NCBI GenBank assembly: GCA_905221605.1
Contig: CAJNDS010000341.1
Location: 62,001 to 126,000 of the forward strand
Origin: Symbiodinium natans
Taxonomy: Eukaryota > Sar > Dinophyceae > Suessiales > Symbiodiniaceae
Length of the DNA stretch: 64,000 bases
Reading direction: 5' to 3'
In this document: one piece after another, positions 21,688-33,095 of the stretch
Layout: each line of letters opens with the position of its first letter
How positions within the stretch are numbered: the first letter of the stretch is position 1
Notes under the pieces: model-generated
Told to the model about the DNA's origin: nothing
Seen by the model: the letters and a program-made list of their open reading frames with translations, nothing else
Databases searched by the model: none
Made by a program: the position numbers and the translations under genes

Positions 21688-22908
21688 ATGCACCATGTCA
21701 ACGTCGTGGAGCGACCCAGTCTCGGTCGCTGTTTGGAAGCATCCATGAAAGTATCTGCCGGTGAGATCCTGGTTCTCGAGGCTCCCCTATTTGTGTCAGC
21801 TCCGGTTGACGACATGGGTCGGCTTGCCGAACAACTTTTCAAAACAGCCTTTGCAAAGCCCTCAGATCTTCCGCTCGTCACACAACTTTTCATATCGATT
21901 TTGGCAGAGATTGTGAAGGGACACAAAGCTTCGGTTCTCTCGCGGCTTTCGCAACTTCGGGGGCATCCGGAGCAGTGGCGCCAGACGGTAGGCCAGCTCC
22001 ATGAATCACTGAGGGAAGAGCATGTGAGCAAGGTGGAGCATGATGAGCTTCTGGACCTGTACTCCAAGCTTGCAGCAAATGCACATGAAACGGATGACAA
22101 GCGAGCTGCCATCTATTCAATGGGAAGCCTAGCAGAGCACAGCTGCCGACCCTCAGCGTTCAAACATGTGCACGGAGATGCGCATGAACTGATGATCCGG
22201 GCTCTGACTGATTTGGAAATGGGAGACGTTGTGTCACTGGCGTATATACCAGAGTACTACCCTACTTGGCATCGCCAAGAGCTCCTGCGGAGTTTCAACT
22301 TTCAATGCCACTGTCCACGCTGCGCGGGGGAGGAAGCGGAGGTTGCGTGTGCTTTCGTCTGTCCAGACTGTGCTTCCCCTTGCTGCCCTCCGCGGCCCTG
22401 TCTGTCTCGTGGAGATTTCGAAGCCCTCGTCTGCGAAGAATGTGGGTGTCGAGTCGAAGATGCGGAGCAACTGCAGGCTTTCCGAGATGCAGAGCTTTGC
22501 GAGCGGCTTTGCGAAAGCTGCACTCCACACCTCCATCCCTACCACTTCAAAATCTTCCAGATGTACCTCGGCAACCTGCAGATGGTTTCGCCAGAACAGC
22601 GCCTGGATATTTTGGAGCAGCTGGAAGACGCGCACGGGCGCCTTGGCAACAGAGTCCATCCCCTTCACGCAAAGTTCGAGGAGCTGGCGGCCCGGTCCTT
22701 GCAGGCCCTTAGCTTGGGCACAGGCAATGCAGAGGCTAGTGCAGAGGCTCGTGCAGAGGCTGTGAGTGCGGCGCGCGCGTCCTGGGAGCGTGCTGCAGCG
22801 CTTTATGCGCTGACCCATGGGGAGGAGGCTGAACAGAGCCGGCACTGTCAGCAACAGGCGGCGATGCTCGACGGCCCGGCTCCCGCACTTCCAGAGAGCT
22901 CTGAGTAG
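21688..22908 (+). CDS. SMYD-like SET-domain protein
   Basis: A 406-residue frame with ATG 21688 and TAG at its end and no needed introns. SLGRCLEASM then VSAGEILVLEAPLFV (11-36) match the SET start. SLAEHSCRPSAF (147-158) is the SMYD N-H-S-C motif with Asn changed to Glu. RALTDLEMGDVVSLAYI (171-187) gives the catalytic-region Tyr, and FNFQCHCPRC (203-212) is the post-SET Cys cluster. A further zinc-ribbon-like set, CPDC and CEECGC, follows at about 228-265. No MYND finger sits in the SET split (40-140 is helical). Lysine methylation of protein substrates is the family role; the substrate is unknown. Asn-to-Glu in NHSC touches the cofactor pocket, so activity is uncertain. Confidence 0.75.
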   Translation: MHHVNVVERPSLGRCLEASMKVSAGEILVLEAPLFVSAPVDDMGRLAEQLFKTAFAKPSDLPLVTQLFISILAEIVKGHKASVLSRLSQLRGHPEQWRQTVGQLHESLREEHVSKVEHDELLDLYSKLAANAHETDDKRAAIYSMGSLAEHSCRPSAFKHVHGDAHELMIRALTDLEMGDVVSLAYIPEYYPTWHRQELLRSFNFQCHCPRCAGEEAEVACAFVCPDCASPCCPPRPCLSRGDFEALVCEECGCRVEDAEQLQAFRDAELCERLCESCTPHLHPYHFKIFQMYLGNLQMVSPEQRLDILEQLEDAHGRLGNRVHPLHAKFEELAARSLQALSLGTGNAEASAEARAEAVSAARASWERAAALYALTHGEEAEQSRHCQQQAAMLDGPAPALPESSE

Positions 22909-25900
22909 CACTGGGGCACGTTGCGACGATGGCGACGATGGCGACCAGCCCCAGACGAACGTGGTTCGAAGAGAGCTTCGCAACATAATCTTCGACGGGA
23001 AGTGGCCAGTCGCTGGAGGACTTGACCTGTTGGCACCGCCAGCCCCACATGACCGGAGTGCGGGTGATGTGCCTGCATCTTCCTCCCTGGCTCCAGTTCG
23101 ATCTCATCACCCATCAGTTTCCCATGACCCCCTCCACGAGCGGCGACGAAGACCATACTAAGACCCAAGACCGAGGACAGCGGCCAAATCTGCACGGACC
23201 CTCGTGTCCTTTCAAACAAATCCTCTGTCTGCCCAGAAATTTGGCTTCGGAACCACCAAGCCATTCTCCGGCAGGAGCTCTGCCGCAATGTGACAGCCAA
23301 GACTTGAAGGCCTGGGTTTCTGGGTTCTAGCAATGATTGAAGGATAATAAGGGCTCAATGTCGGGAATTTCTAGTCCCCAGCGTCAAGCCCTGGTTATGC
23401 TTGCTGCTGGAAACAGAAATCGTTCCATCAACCCCTGAGTAGGCATCATTCCGAGACAAGGTCTTCCCCTGCTACAGTCATTTTCGGATGCGGATGGTAG
23501 GCTTTGGTAAAGACGTCCACGGTCCATCCAGACAGGATTCGGCGGCTGGCGAGACGTTCCGTGTCGAGGCAGGTTCGTGTTGCCTCGCTGCTTCTTTTTC
23601 TGCTGCCGCTGCTTCTGCTGCTGCGGCTCCTGCCACAGCTGCTGTTGTGACATGTTGTGGCGGCGTGAAGAGGGTGTCTCGAGTGAAAGAGGCCTCCTCC
23701 CAGCCATTGTCCCACCGCAGCTGTTTTGGCTGCAGCTGATGACTCCGCATAGCAGGCCCCTTCCAGCTGTCGTCTGGCCTTGCTCTCAATGTCTGAAACG
23801 ATGTGCTGTGGCCTCTGGGGTTCGATGGGCATGGACCAATAAGAATCATTAAGACGCGGTGTTGAGTGGAGGCCAGAGAGGTGCTCGAGGCGCCCTGAAG
23901 TTGCTTGGGTGCCTCAGCCTTTGATGAATATGTTTGCATGTCTTCGTCTATGTATGCACGAAGACTAGAATGCGGTGAGTTGCACCTCAGGAATGTTATG
24001 GAGTGCCGTCCTCTTCAGTGTCTTGAACTTTCTCCTGGTTCCAGCCAGAGTTTTCGATCTTTTGGCTGCAGGGATGGAGCCCTGTAACCCTATGATGCCG
24101 TTGGCCCAGGCTCTATACCCTTCTATCGTTCCATAGATGAAGGGAGTGCCTCGAAGCCTGAGAAGGTACCGGGCTAAAGTTGGGATGTTCCACCCGTCTC
24201 TTTCAGCATCAGCTTCAGTGAGTTAGAACCATAAGTTGCAACCAAAGCTGTGCATGGAATGACTAGCCGGACCTGGCCGGCGGATTGGGACGGTATTGGT
24301 CTCGTAATATGTTCAAACCAAGTGGAAGATGAAGATATAGTCAATGGTCCACATGAATTGTTCACCATTACATTAGCGGCAGAATTCAATCCATGAGTTT
24401 ATCTCGTTTCTGCCGGGTGTACTTAGGATAGCGAGAGGACGCTGGGAGCTGAGATGTTCGCGAGTTGTACGATCGTAGAATCCTATAGCAGAATTTAGCA
24501 GATATTCGGGTGGGGTTTGGTTGCCAGGCTGGGCTTCTCATCAGTCACTGCTAGCTCTTCAGCTGCAACAGTCACGAGGGTCCAGAGAGTCGCCAGAGAG
24601 TCTGATTCTTGAGTTTGAGTCACATGCCGCTAAAACAAAAGCCTGAGCGATGTGTCCGAACGTGAGGTGTTTCTGAGACTCTCGGCTGCCTTTGTTTTGG
24701 ACCTCTTTGGTAGGCGCTCCAGCAACGGAATTTGGGTTTGCATGTCTTTGTCAAAACCGTCAAAGCCAAGGGATGTGGCAGACCCGTGGAGACGAGGCTC
24801 CTTGGGAAGAAGGTTCACAGAATATTTCAGAGTCCGTGAAAATGTTTGAGAGAACGAGCAGAATGCTAGCAGAGCGATCGACTCCCGCAAAGGGGAGATG
24901 CCAAGGCGCTCAGAGGGTGGACGGCGACGACTGCGCGCTTGTACAGAAAATCGGAGTGGCTTGGCCGGGGTCGGTTCGTGTCCGTGTTGAGAGGCGCTTG
25001 AGAACCCAGATGAGTCATGGCAAAAAAACCTAGTTGAGCAGATCCCAAACCTAGTTGGGCAGGTTCGAATGTGAGAAAGATGCACACTGCCGAGGAGATG
25101 TACTACAACTGCGCGACCTATTACATTGCGGATGATCTCACATCATCTTCTTGCCGTCAGCCTTGCATCAACAACCCAGATCGCTCGGCCCCTTGCGAGT
25201 CGTCAGTTTTGATCAGCCTTCCCTCATGCAGAGTACATTGCGCAGAAACTGCTGGCAACGCTTTCTTTCGCTGCAAAGGTCCGGCCCAGTGCATCGCCAG
25301 CCAAACCAAGACATGCTGTAGCGACAGTGACCAGTGTTCACGTCACAACTGCTGTACATAGCTTCGCAGCACTGCGGCAGCATGCGGCAGCACGGGCGGA
25401 ACAAAATCCTGCTGAAGCAAGGTCTTTTCCGTGAAGCGCGCCATTGCATCGCCATTGCAATGAGAGCTGTGAGTATGCAGGCAAATGCGGAGCGGCTGAT
25501 GTCTTCGCCTTGCCCGGACATCTTTCACAGAGAGATGTCGCCGCCAAGTGCCAAAGCTGAGAAGGAAAATCATGCTGCACAGAATATTTTTGCAGTGTGA
25601 GACGTGCTCCAGCCCACCGTTCGCAACTCTCACGAGCTTTGTTTTTGCCGCAGCAGCCAGTTGCAAATTTCCATGATGTGTAAAGTATAGATGCCCTTGC
25701 GATGCCTCGCTGACACGCCACATCTAAAAAAACGGATAGATTGCAGGCTGGCGGCAGTGATGCACGTAGATAGACGATGAGAGCAGGCACTCAAATTCTT
25801 ACATCCCAGCATCAACCAGCCCTCCTCACAGACAAGCAGCCCTCCTCACAGATTCCCTCCACGGGTGTGCAGCTCCCTGTTGGGCCGGTGGCGCTGGCCT

Positions 25901-25933
25901 CTCAAAGCTATCGGCACTTGGCGGTGTCCAAGC
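22909..25933. other. spacer between SET gene and SBP2 gene
   Basis: Only short frames on both strands; those at 22817-23330 and 24630-25085 overlap heavily and have no motif. A Leu/Ala-rich frame near 23577-23740 comes from a GCTGCT-rich stretch. No repeat array, RNA gene or domain was recognised. Confidence 0.35.
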
Positions 25934-27064
25934 ATGGCGGACGCCAGCCGGCCTCGGGAAATCCGCGTGGGTGCTGTGAGCAAGGCGATTCTAGAGCAGT
26001 CGTCTATGGACTTGACCAACCTTCGCATTGGGAAGCAGCGCCTGGTTTCCAAGAAGAAGAGGATGAGCAAGCTGAAGAAGACAATTCTGGAGGACCGCGA
26101 GTTCCGACAAGATGGGGTAGAGCCCTCGGAGTCACAGTCCTTGCCGAGCCGATTGAGTGCGGATGCTCCGGCCTTCATTCCCGCCGAGTGGCTGAGGCCT
26201 GAGGGAACCGAAGGAACCGAAGGAACCGAGGGAACCGAAGGTCCAGATCGATCTGCCTTTGAAAGCCAGCCTGCGCCGGTTTCAAATCCTGCTGCGGCTG
26301 GGCCACAGATTGACAAAGCTCCTCTCCCTGCGGGCCCCGTGGCCCCCGCGATCTGCACGACCCCCGCGGTCTCCACGGCCCCCACGGCCTCTGCTCTAGG
26401 TTCTCTAGGCTTTGCTTCGAGTGGAACGTGCGACGCCGATCAGCCCGGTGAGCCAGTGCTCGGGCTGGCGGGTCTCGCCGCCGCGCTGGAAGACTTCAAT
26501 TCAGGTTCCGACGATGCAACCCCCGAGGAGCCGGAGCCCATGTCTATCAGCGAGACACTGGAGCGCTTGCGCAGCGTGCAGGAGAAGAGTCAAGCACCCA
26601 AGGAGACACCGAAGCCCGCGGCCAACCTGGAGGTCCGACATTACGTTCACCAGGAGCTAAGCGATGAACTGGACGAGAAGGTCAAGTTTATCCTCTCCGA
26701 GCTTGTGCGATTCCAAGAGCGAGCAAAAGAACAGAATGCCATGAAGTACGCGAAGCTCAAGCGATACTGTGTGGGGTTGCGAGAAGCTAAGCGAGCCATC
26801 ACAAGAAGCAAGTGCAAGGGCCTCATTGTGGCACCCAACCTGGAAGTCTCTACAGCTGAGGGAGGCCTTGACGATACTGTGGAGGATGTCATTGAAATGG
26901 CACGCGAACATGAGGTGCCAGTTGTCTTCGCTCTGAGTCGCAATAGGATCGGCAAAGCAATGGGGAAGAATATTCGCCTGAGCATTGTGGCACTTCACAG
27001 CGTCGACGGAGTGCACCAGCAGTTCAAGGAAGTTGTCAAGATTGCCGAAGAGCAGCATCCATAG
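25934..27064 (+). CDS. SECISBP2: SECIS-binding protein 2 (selenocysteine incorporation)
   Basis: A 376-residue protein from ATG 25934; the open frame extends upstream only from a GTG. Residues 275-365 are an L7Ae/L30e RNA-binding domain: CVGLREAKRAI, CKGLIVAPNLE, GGLDDTVEDVI, VPVVFALSRNRIGKAM and SIVALHSVDG match eukaryotic SBP2 (GLRE, IIAPN, FALxRxxLG, VGIFSYDGA). A basic stretch, SKKKRMSKLKKTILEDRE (39-56), matches the SBP2 motif before the domain. SBP2 binds the 3'-UTR SECIS hairpin and recruits the Sec elongation factor so that UGA is read as selenocysteine. A Pro/Ala-rich linker with an EGT repeat (90-103) joins the parts. It is shorter than animal SBP2 (about 850 residues) but retains the functional core. 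Confidence 0.85.
   Translation: MADASRPREIRVGAVSKAILEQSSMDLTNLRIGKQRLVSKKKRMSKLKKTILEDREFRQDGVEPSESQSLPSRLSADAPAFIPAEWLRPEGTEGTEGTEGTEGPDRSAFESQPAPVSNPAAAGPQIDKAPLPAGPVAPAICTTPAVSTAPTASALGSLGFASSGTCDADQPGEPVLGLAGLAAALEDFNSGSDDATPEEPEPMSISETLERLRSVQEKSQAPKETPKPAANLEVRHYVHQELSDELDEKVKFILSELVRFQERAKEQNAMKYAKLKRYCVGLREAKRAITRSKCKGLIVAPNLEVSTAEGGLDDTVEDVIEMAREHEVPVVFALSRNRIGKAMGKNIRLSIVALHSVDGVHQQFKEVVKIAEEQHP
26206..26243 (+). repeat. in-frame 9-bp repeat (Glu-Gly-Thr)n
   Basis: Four near-perfect GGAACCGAA/GAACCGAGG units inside the SBP2 coding sequence encode EGTEGTEGTEGTEG. The period keeps the frame. Confidence 0.8.
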
Positions 27065-27352
27065 CTTTTCGCTGCGCTATGCTGTTCTGATGGATCGCTG
27101 CAGCTCGGTTCTTTTGCCCAGGCTGCGGCGGCGGTGGGTGTATGCCTTGGACAGATGATACTGGTGATATTGATGATATAGAGTTGATATGCCAGCACCC
27201 TTAGCAGCGCTAGTTCTGGTCTTGGAATGCTTTTGTCGCTTTTAGGTCCTGAGGCAGATGGCTCATGCAACGAGTGAGTACGCAGCGCCCCCGTTCGAGA
27301 AGTAGTCGCAGCAGTAGCTGAGATGCAACGATGTCCAATGTCCCACGATATA

Positions 27353-28770
27353 CCGCGAGCAGAGCTTGCTGAGGCTGAAGAAGTCCAGAAGCGTGCCGAA
27401 GAGTGCGTCCAGCGAACTTATGTCGCATCTTTCGCAGCGCTGCGATCATTGTCGATGTCGCTGTCAGGAAAGCTGCACGCGACGCAGCTAGAAGAGCGGA
27501 GAAGGAAGATGGTCTAAGATGGTTGAGAATGTTCGTTTTTCCAGTATGCTCAGAAGGCTACGGCCGCGACACTTCTGGACAGGAACGCCTTGCTGAAGAG
27601 AAAGCAGCAGAAGAGCTGCGTCGCCGGGAAGCATCCAAAGCGGCGAAGGCTGCACGGGCGGAGGCCACAACATCCGCAAATCTCACACATGATGTGGCAA
27701 TATGTGGCATGTATGACATGTATGAATGCACATCACAATGTCACCTTGCCATCATCAAAGCGCTCACCAGGCGAAAGCGCGGAAAGTTGCTGAACAGCAG
27801 GAACAAGCCGAGACCGCCTCTTAGATTCTCAGATCTTGGTTTTTTTGTTGCTGACATACCCGGACATTGCTTTAGAGCGCCTTTGCTCCATGGCCGTGGG
27901 TAGTCCACAACTGCATTGCAGTGGGCTTACATGAAGTTTGACCGGAAAGCCACGGGAGCGAGGGACCCCCCTCAAAAGTGTGAGAGTGGTCTGAATCAAA
28001 ATCTGCACTTGGTCAGCATGACGACAAAGTAGTGCAAGCTCCACCAACCTCAGGCGTCGCCGGGTGGAGAAGGAGGCTCTGGCGAAAGAGCGCGAGGACA
28101 TCGTGGTCTGTTCTCGGCAGCCGTCAGTATTGCTTAAAGCCACGAACCTTGTGCGGCTCACGAGTATACGGTGGCCCGAGGAAGAAAAGAAAAAGGAGGA
28201 CGCCAAAGCGGAGGCCGGGTTGTGAGCCTGGCTCAGGTATGGACACGATCTGCAACATGCTTATCATTACAGCTTCGTGGGGGGTCTGAAGGAAGAGCGA
28301 GTGGCCGAGCGCATCGCGGAGGAGGACCCGGATTGCTGCGCGAAGCGGGTATGCAACAGTTTAACATGGGGGTCAAACATCCTGGTTGGACCTGGCCAGG
28401 AAAGAAAGCGCAAGGAGGAAGAAGCTGCAGGGAGCTCAGAACAATCCCTCCACTGCTTCTGTGCTGTGATCCTGACTGCCCTGGGTCGAACGTGAGACGT
28501 GAGGCCAAAGAAGCCGAGCGTCTGCGAAGAGTCGCTGAGCGACGGGCCGAGGAGGACTGCCTTGGATCACTTCCCCTGCATGGAAGCCATGGCTTCCCTG
28601 ATTCCCTGATTTGTTTTTTGCTTGTTCCTCAGTTCCTCTCTGCAGATTCGCTCCTCACGAACTTCGCCGCACTTCGTGTTGTGCTTCGTGTTGTGCCGTG
28701 AGAGGAGCGCCAGAGGAAGATGGCCGAGGCCAGCAAGGCCAAGGCCAAAGCCAAGGCGCGTCCGTCTGTG
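27353..28770 (+). CDS. multi-exon coiled-coil protein rich in Glu, Lys, Arg and Ala
   Basis: A chain of short exon candidates, most after an AG acceptor: 27353-27420 (AELAEAEEVQKRAEECVQR), about 27469-27510 (LEERRRKM), 27583-27660 (ERLAEEKAAEELRRREA), 27771-27821 (AKARKVAEQQEQAETA), 28054-28110 (RRRVEKEALAKERED), 28170-28219 (WPEEEKKKEDAKAEA), 28292-28350 (EERVAERIAEED), 28400-28431 (ERKRKEEEAAG), 28494-28560 (REAKEAERLRRVAERRAEED), 28704-28770 (EERQRKMAEASKAKAKAKA). All show charged helical heptads, and stops in between show that they must be separate exons. No enzyme domain was found. This suits a long single-helix or coiled-coil structural protein. The exact ends and first and last exon are unresolved. 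Confidence 0.5.
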
Positions 28771-31540
28771 CGTCTGTGCCCTTCTACCCATACTTCATCA
28801 TACTTCTGCATTTTTTTTAAATATTCTACAGATTCTACACACATTCTCATCCGTTCTCCGCATCTCTCCGCCTTTGAGTTCGTTTGTCCGGACGCCCGCT
28901 CTTTCTTCGTGAGGCAGCCAGCGGGCCACCGGAAGAGGACCGGTTCGTGATGGTGCCCCTGTCTTGCTCGGGTCAGTTTCTTCCTTTCATTCCGGATTCA
29001 TTTTCGGATTGGAGAACTACGTAACTATGTCCGCAGCATGACGTGAGCTTGCCGCGAACATGCCGCGAGCGTGCCAAGATGACCTCAGGATTCAGATGCC
29101 GAATCATCTGGATCCGACCTGCCACTGGGGTTCAACAGCACGGCGCCTGGGTCACTTTGTACCAGACGCTATCTTTCGTGTCACATCGAGAAGCCTTCCA
29201 GAGATTGTGTGGCAGCTGCGCCGTGAAGCGTTGTGAATCGAAACTTCGCTGTGCTTCGCTCTGTGCTTGGCTCTGTGCCTCGCTGCTTGCCTTGCCACAC
29301 ATCCCGATGGCCAAGGCAACTTGTTCTAGGCGGCGAGCCTGGCGTTGCGGCCAGTGGTGGCCCGCGCTTCCTCGATCTGAGGTTGAGAGTAGTGTAGAGA
29401 AGCAATGCCACACTGGGTTCACGCTACAAGCATGTTATAGACTTGTACCCACAGTAACTCCCCAGATAGGAGTCTGCGTCTGGCAGCACGCAGCTGCAAT
29501 GTGATGGGATATCCATGCATGTGGCACTGCGCTCTGGTTGTACATATGCGCTCTCACCAGACTTGCTAAGCAAACGTAGGATAAGAAGTGTGCATGGTGA
29601 TAGATGTTGGCAGATGTCGGTTGACGCCAGGATGCGCAAGCCCCTCCAGCCCAGCACCCCCTCTGACCACTTCCACAGAGACTCTGTGGAAAGCCTCTTC
29701 CGAATACGGTGCGGCTCGTTATGTCGGCTCTTGCAAGAGTGTGAGGATACCGCTGCGACGGTGCCGCTTGACGGTGTCCCACTCCATCCAGCTGAGATGC
29801 TAGTTGTGGAGTAACTTGGCAGTGCGGGGCATTTCAGATGGTGGGCGGCACGCGACACTCTCAAACAAACAAATCCTCAGCTGAGCAACTTAGTCCCAGA
29901 GCCACCAAATTGCAACAAGCCATAGCATGCCCCTGTCGCTGGACATCGAATGTGGCATGGTCTGAGGCTCAGATGGCTCAGGCACCTGAAAGCAACTTTG
30001 TGTGTCAATCACATCAATCGAGCCCGGCATTTTGCAGAGGCCATTTCGCGCGCACAGCGGTGCGAGCGGGAGCTGTGCTTTCCTTCGCTGGGGCGCGGCT
30101 CGTCACCTCCAGGCCGGTTGGGGCACGCACTCCACACCAGTGAGCAGAGTCAGAGGGCCACAGGTAAGAGCATTAAGTCGGGTTATGTTGAATTGTCAAT
30201 TGTCACGAGTCAGGACCCTCATGTCGGCCACAAAGGGGTTGCTGGGTGTTGCTGGCTTGAGACGCTCTGAGATGGCCCTGCTTAGGAAATGTTTCCAAGG
30301 GGGGGGGGGGGCGCTGCGTCAGTTACCGATGGTTTCGTGGAAACATTTTTGGCGGTCGGAATTGTTACCAGGAGTTGCAACATTTTATTTTGTGTGTCTT
30401 GCCCACACAAAGACCTACACATACATCCTTTAGTTCTCTGTCTCTGTCATGTCTTTTGTATGTTACACGGATTGTGGGGTAGGTTTGCATGTTTTTCCCA
30501 CATGCCCGGCGGTAACTTTTCGGGGTCCCCCTTTAAGGCAAGATCTCTGAGCATCATGCTGCCCATGTTCAGTGTAGCTTTGCCCAGGAAGCGGCGGGGA
30601 GTTGTCGCTGCCGGCAATTATGCAGAGCATTTACCCACTTTGAAGGAGAAGCTTGGAAGCACTTCACACCCCGGGTTTACAGGGGGGGGGGGGGCGGGGC
30701 GGTAGCGAAACGAGAGCAGATTGTACCTTCATGTGACCTTGCTCACCCACCAAAACTATACCAAAACTCTTCCACCAGTGTTCTCAGGTTGCGGCAGTAC
30801 CGGATACAGACCGAGGCGCGACTTTGCAGACTCAAGAAGCTTGGAGAACTCTGTCCGAAGCACCCAATCAGGATGGAGAGACGACGCTACATGTCTGGGA
30901 AGGGAGCCACATATTTTCGGATGGTCTGCGCCTCATGTTCACCTGGTGTCATGTTCGTTTGCTGCAAGGGTTAGGCGTCAACATGAGCAAGCCCCTCTGA
31001 AGCCCCAAGCCTGCAGAATCTACCGAGGGTGTGGAGTTCGCAAGTGGCCTGCTGTCCATGCCTTGGGCAGCCAGCACCTGTCGGACAAAAGGCGCATAGA
31101 AATGAGACGAAAAATGGTCAAGCCGTCAATCCTCTCGAGGCTGATGACCTGCTTTCCTACATCAGCCACAATGGAAGACCGCGACACCTGCAGGTGATGC
31201 AGGCGTGATGCCTCCTGTCGTTCGTGAAGAGCAAAGAAGGTTGTGACAAGGTTTCTTAGGATCATCTCAACAGTCTTAACAGGCTCCCTCAGATTCTCTC
31301 AGAGACTCAGGACTCGGACTCGAGTGTCTGGAGCGGTCAGCGTGTGCTCGAGTTGAGATCTCAGTCTCAGTGCATCCGTTGACCACAAATCTTTACATCG
31401 CTTGAGCAATCGCTACTTGAAAATCCTGGCCTTGCGGCCTTTGGCAGCCGCTGGGGCCATCTGCGTCCGGCTGCGACGGGGCTTGTAGAGAGAGGGTCCC
31501 TAGGCCCTAGGCCTAGTAGATCCTATCAGATGCGAGAGCC
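28771..31540. other. spacer, G-run hairpin, no clear gene
   Basis: Weak + frames (29043-29504, 29838-30433, 30721-31197) without motifs. The only structures seen are the two G-runs (30299-30311 and 30683-30694) and the hairpin listed next. A frame from ATG 29059 (about 59 codons) has no recognised domain. Confidence 0.35.
30287..30348. repeat. 11-bp inverted repeat enclosing a 13-G run
   Basis: AAATGTTTCCA (30287-30297) and TGGAAACATTT (30338-30348) are exact reverse complements. The loop begins with G13 (30299-30311). A second G-run, about 12 G, lies at 30683-30694. Confidence 0.85.
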
Positions 31541-33095
31541 ATGCAAAGCTTGCCGCCTCAGGGAAGACATATAACGCACAGCAGAGGCAGCAGAGGGAAG
31601 TGTCCCGCGGCTGGCACAGCAGTGCCAAGATCAGAATCGAATCGTTTTTCAGCTACTGCTGGCCGCAATCGCAGATACTGGCTCCATTGCCTTGGCTTCA
31701 GTGCAGGCTGTTTGCGCAGAGTTCGCAAGCGGAATCTCTGCAGCCGCCAAAGGTGCAAGTCAGAGAAGCTGGAAGATTTGTGTGCGTGGCTGAAGCAGAT
31801 TGGGGTGCAGGGCGTGGATGGTCTTCGGCTGGGTGCCAGTACGAAGGTGAACGGGGGTCTGGCTGCTTTTGCCACAAAGGACTTTGCGCCAGGTGAGGTT
31901 GTTTGCTTTGTACCGGAGCAGGGCATTTTGGCTGGCGTGCGGCAGCAAGGTTTGCCGAAGGAGGCATGCTTGGCAAGGGCGCTCCTCCGTGAAAAAGAGC
32001 TTAAATCCGAGTCGTTCTTTGCACCGTACATCAACTGCTTGCCAACAGCCCAAGAGCTTCCATCAATTCATCCATACTTCTGGCCGCCTGAGCTGGAGAT
32101 GGAGAACTTGATGGCTGGCAGCGTCCACGGCCAGCGTGTCGCCAAAGAGATTCTTGCTGAAGGCCGACGCCGTGAAAGCCTGAACCACATCCTGCTAAAC
32201 CTTAGATCCCCGAACCACTGCTGTGCCAGTCCACACACACACACACCCTAGCAGCCTACTTGAAAGAAGCAATCTGCATTATGTCGCCCATTAGAAGGGG
32301 GGCTCTTTGAGTTAAGCAGCTTAATGCCTTTAAGGGCATTGGCAAAACGGAGTTCTGGCGCACAAATGGTAAAGATCCATGTCGAGTCAGTACAATGGAG
32401 GCTGGAGCTCGGGCGCACCAATAAAAGGGCCAGCATGCCATGGCCTAAATTTACTCCATCCCCTCTTTCCACTTCGCTGCGCTTTGCTTCGCTTTGTGCT
32501 GTTTGCCTCAGGCCGTGAAAACGTGGACTGTTTGGTCCGCACCGGCATCTCCGAGCAGGATGCGAGATGGGCCCTTGCCATCGTGGACTCCAGGGCTTTC
32601 ACTTTTCAGCCCGACTCCCCCGAGGAGCAGCTGGCCTTAGTACCGCTAGTGGATATCCTGAACACCACCAGTCTCTTCAAGGACGGCGTGCAGCTCTGGC
32701 AGTGCTCCTTCGAGCCTCATGGCACGGTCAAGGAGGGAGCACTGTTGCTTGCTGAGGGCCCGGTCAAAGAAGGTGAGGAGCTCCTTCACCTCTACGGCCC
32801 GAATTCAAGCGCAACGCTCTGGATGGTTTACGGCTTCCTCGAAAATGGAGGAGGAGAGAAAGAGAATGTGGAGAACCTCTTTGAAATCTGCGGTCTTGAA
32901 GTCGATGTGCCTGCCATCCTCGTCGATGACCCACCGGAGCTGAAGTCTTCGAAGCTGGAGGCCTTGAGTCGAGGGGATCTCCCTGTGCTGCCCTCAGCTG
33001 TCCCAAGAGCTGCCCCCAGGGAGCTGCCCCAAATTGTGATCGGTCTCAAGAGCCTTTGTTCGAAGAGCCCCATTGGCGAGTTTTTTTCTTCATGA
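31541..33095 (+). CDS. SETD3/Rubisco-LSMT-type SET methyltransferase, two exons
   Basis: Exon 1 31541-32168 and exon 2 32512-33095 join in frame to give 403 residues. FAPGEVVCFVPE matches the SET start of this class; YINCLPTAQELPSIHPYFWP then LEMENLMAGS matches its iSET region; SRAFTFQP and LALVPLVDILNTTSL match the catalytic R-S-R/D-x-x-N-H segment with NH changed to NT; GEELLHLYGPNSSATLWMVYGF matches the G-E-E-x-x-x-x-Y-G-x-x-S-N-x-x-L-L-x-x-Y-G-F end. A C-terminal helical Rubisco-LSMT substrate-binding-type region follows. The intron (343 bp) begins GC and ends AG with GCCGTGAAA at both edges (32169, 32512). The role would be lysine or histidine methylation; His of NH lost makes activity uncertain. 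The N-terminal 60 residues are Arg-rich and may be a targeting peptide. Confidence 0.8.
32231..32248 (+). repeat. (CA)n microsatellite in the SET gene intron
   Basis: Run of CA units about 60 bp after the GC donor at 32169. Confidence 0.8.

Noticed and set aside
22234-22986. 250-codon minus-strand frame over the SMYD-like gene
   Set aside because: The + frame has clear SET and post-SET motifs; the minus frame has none.
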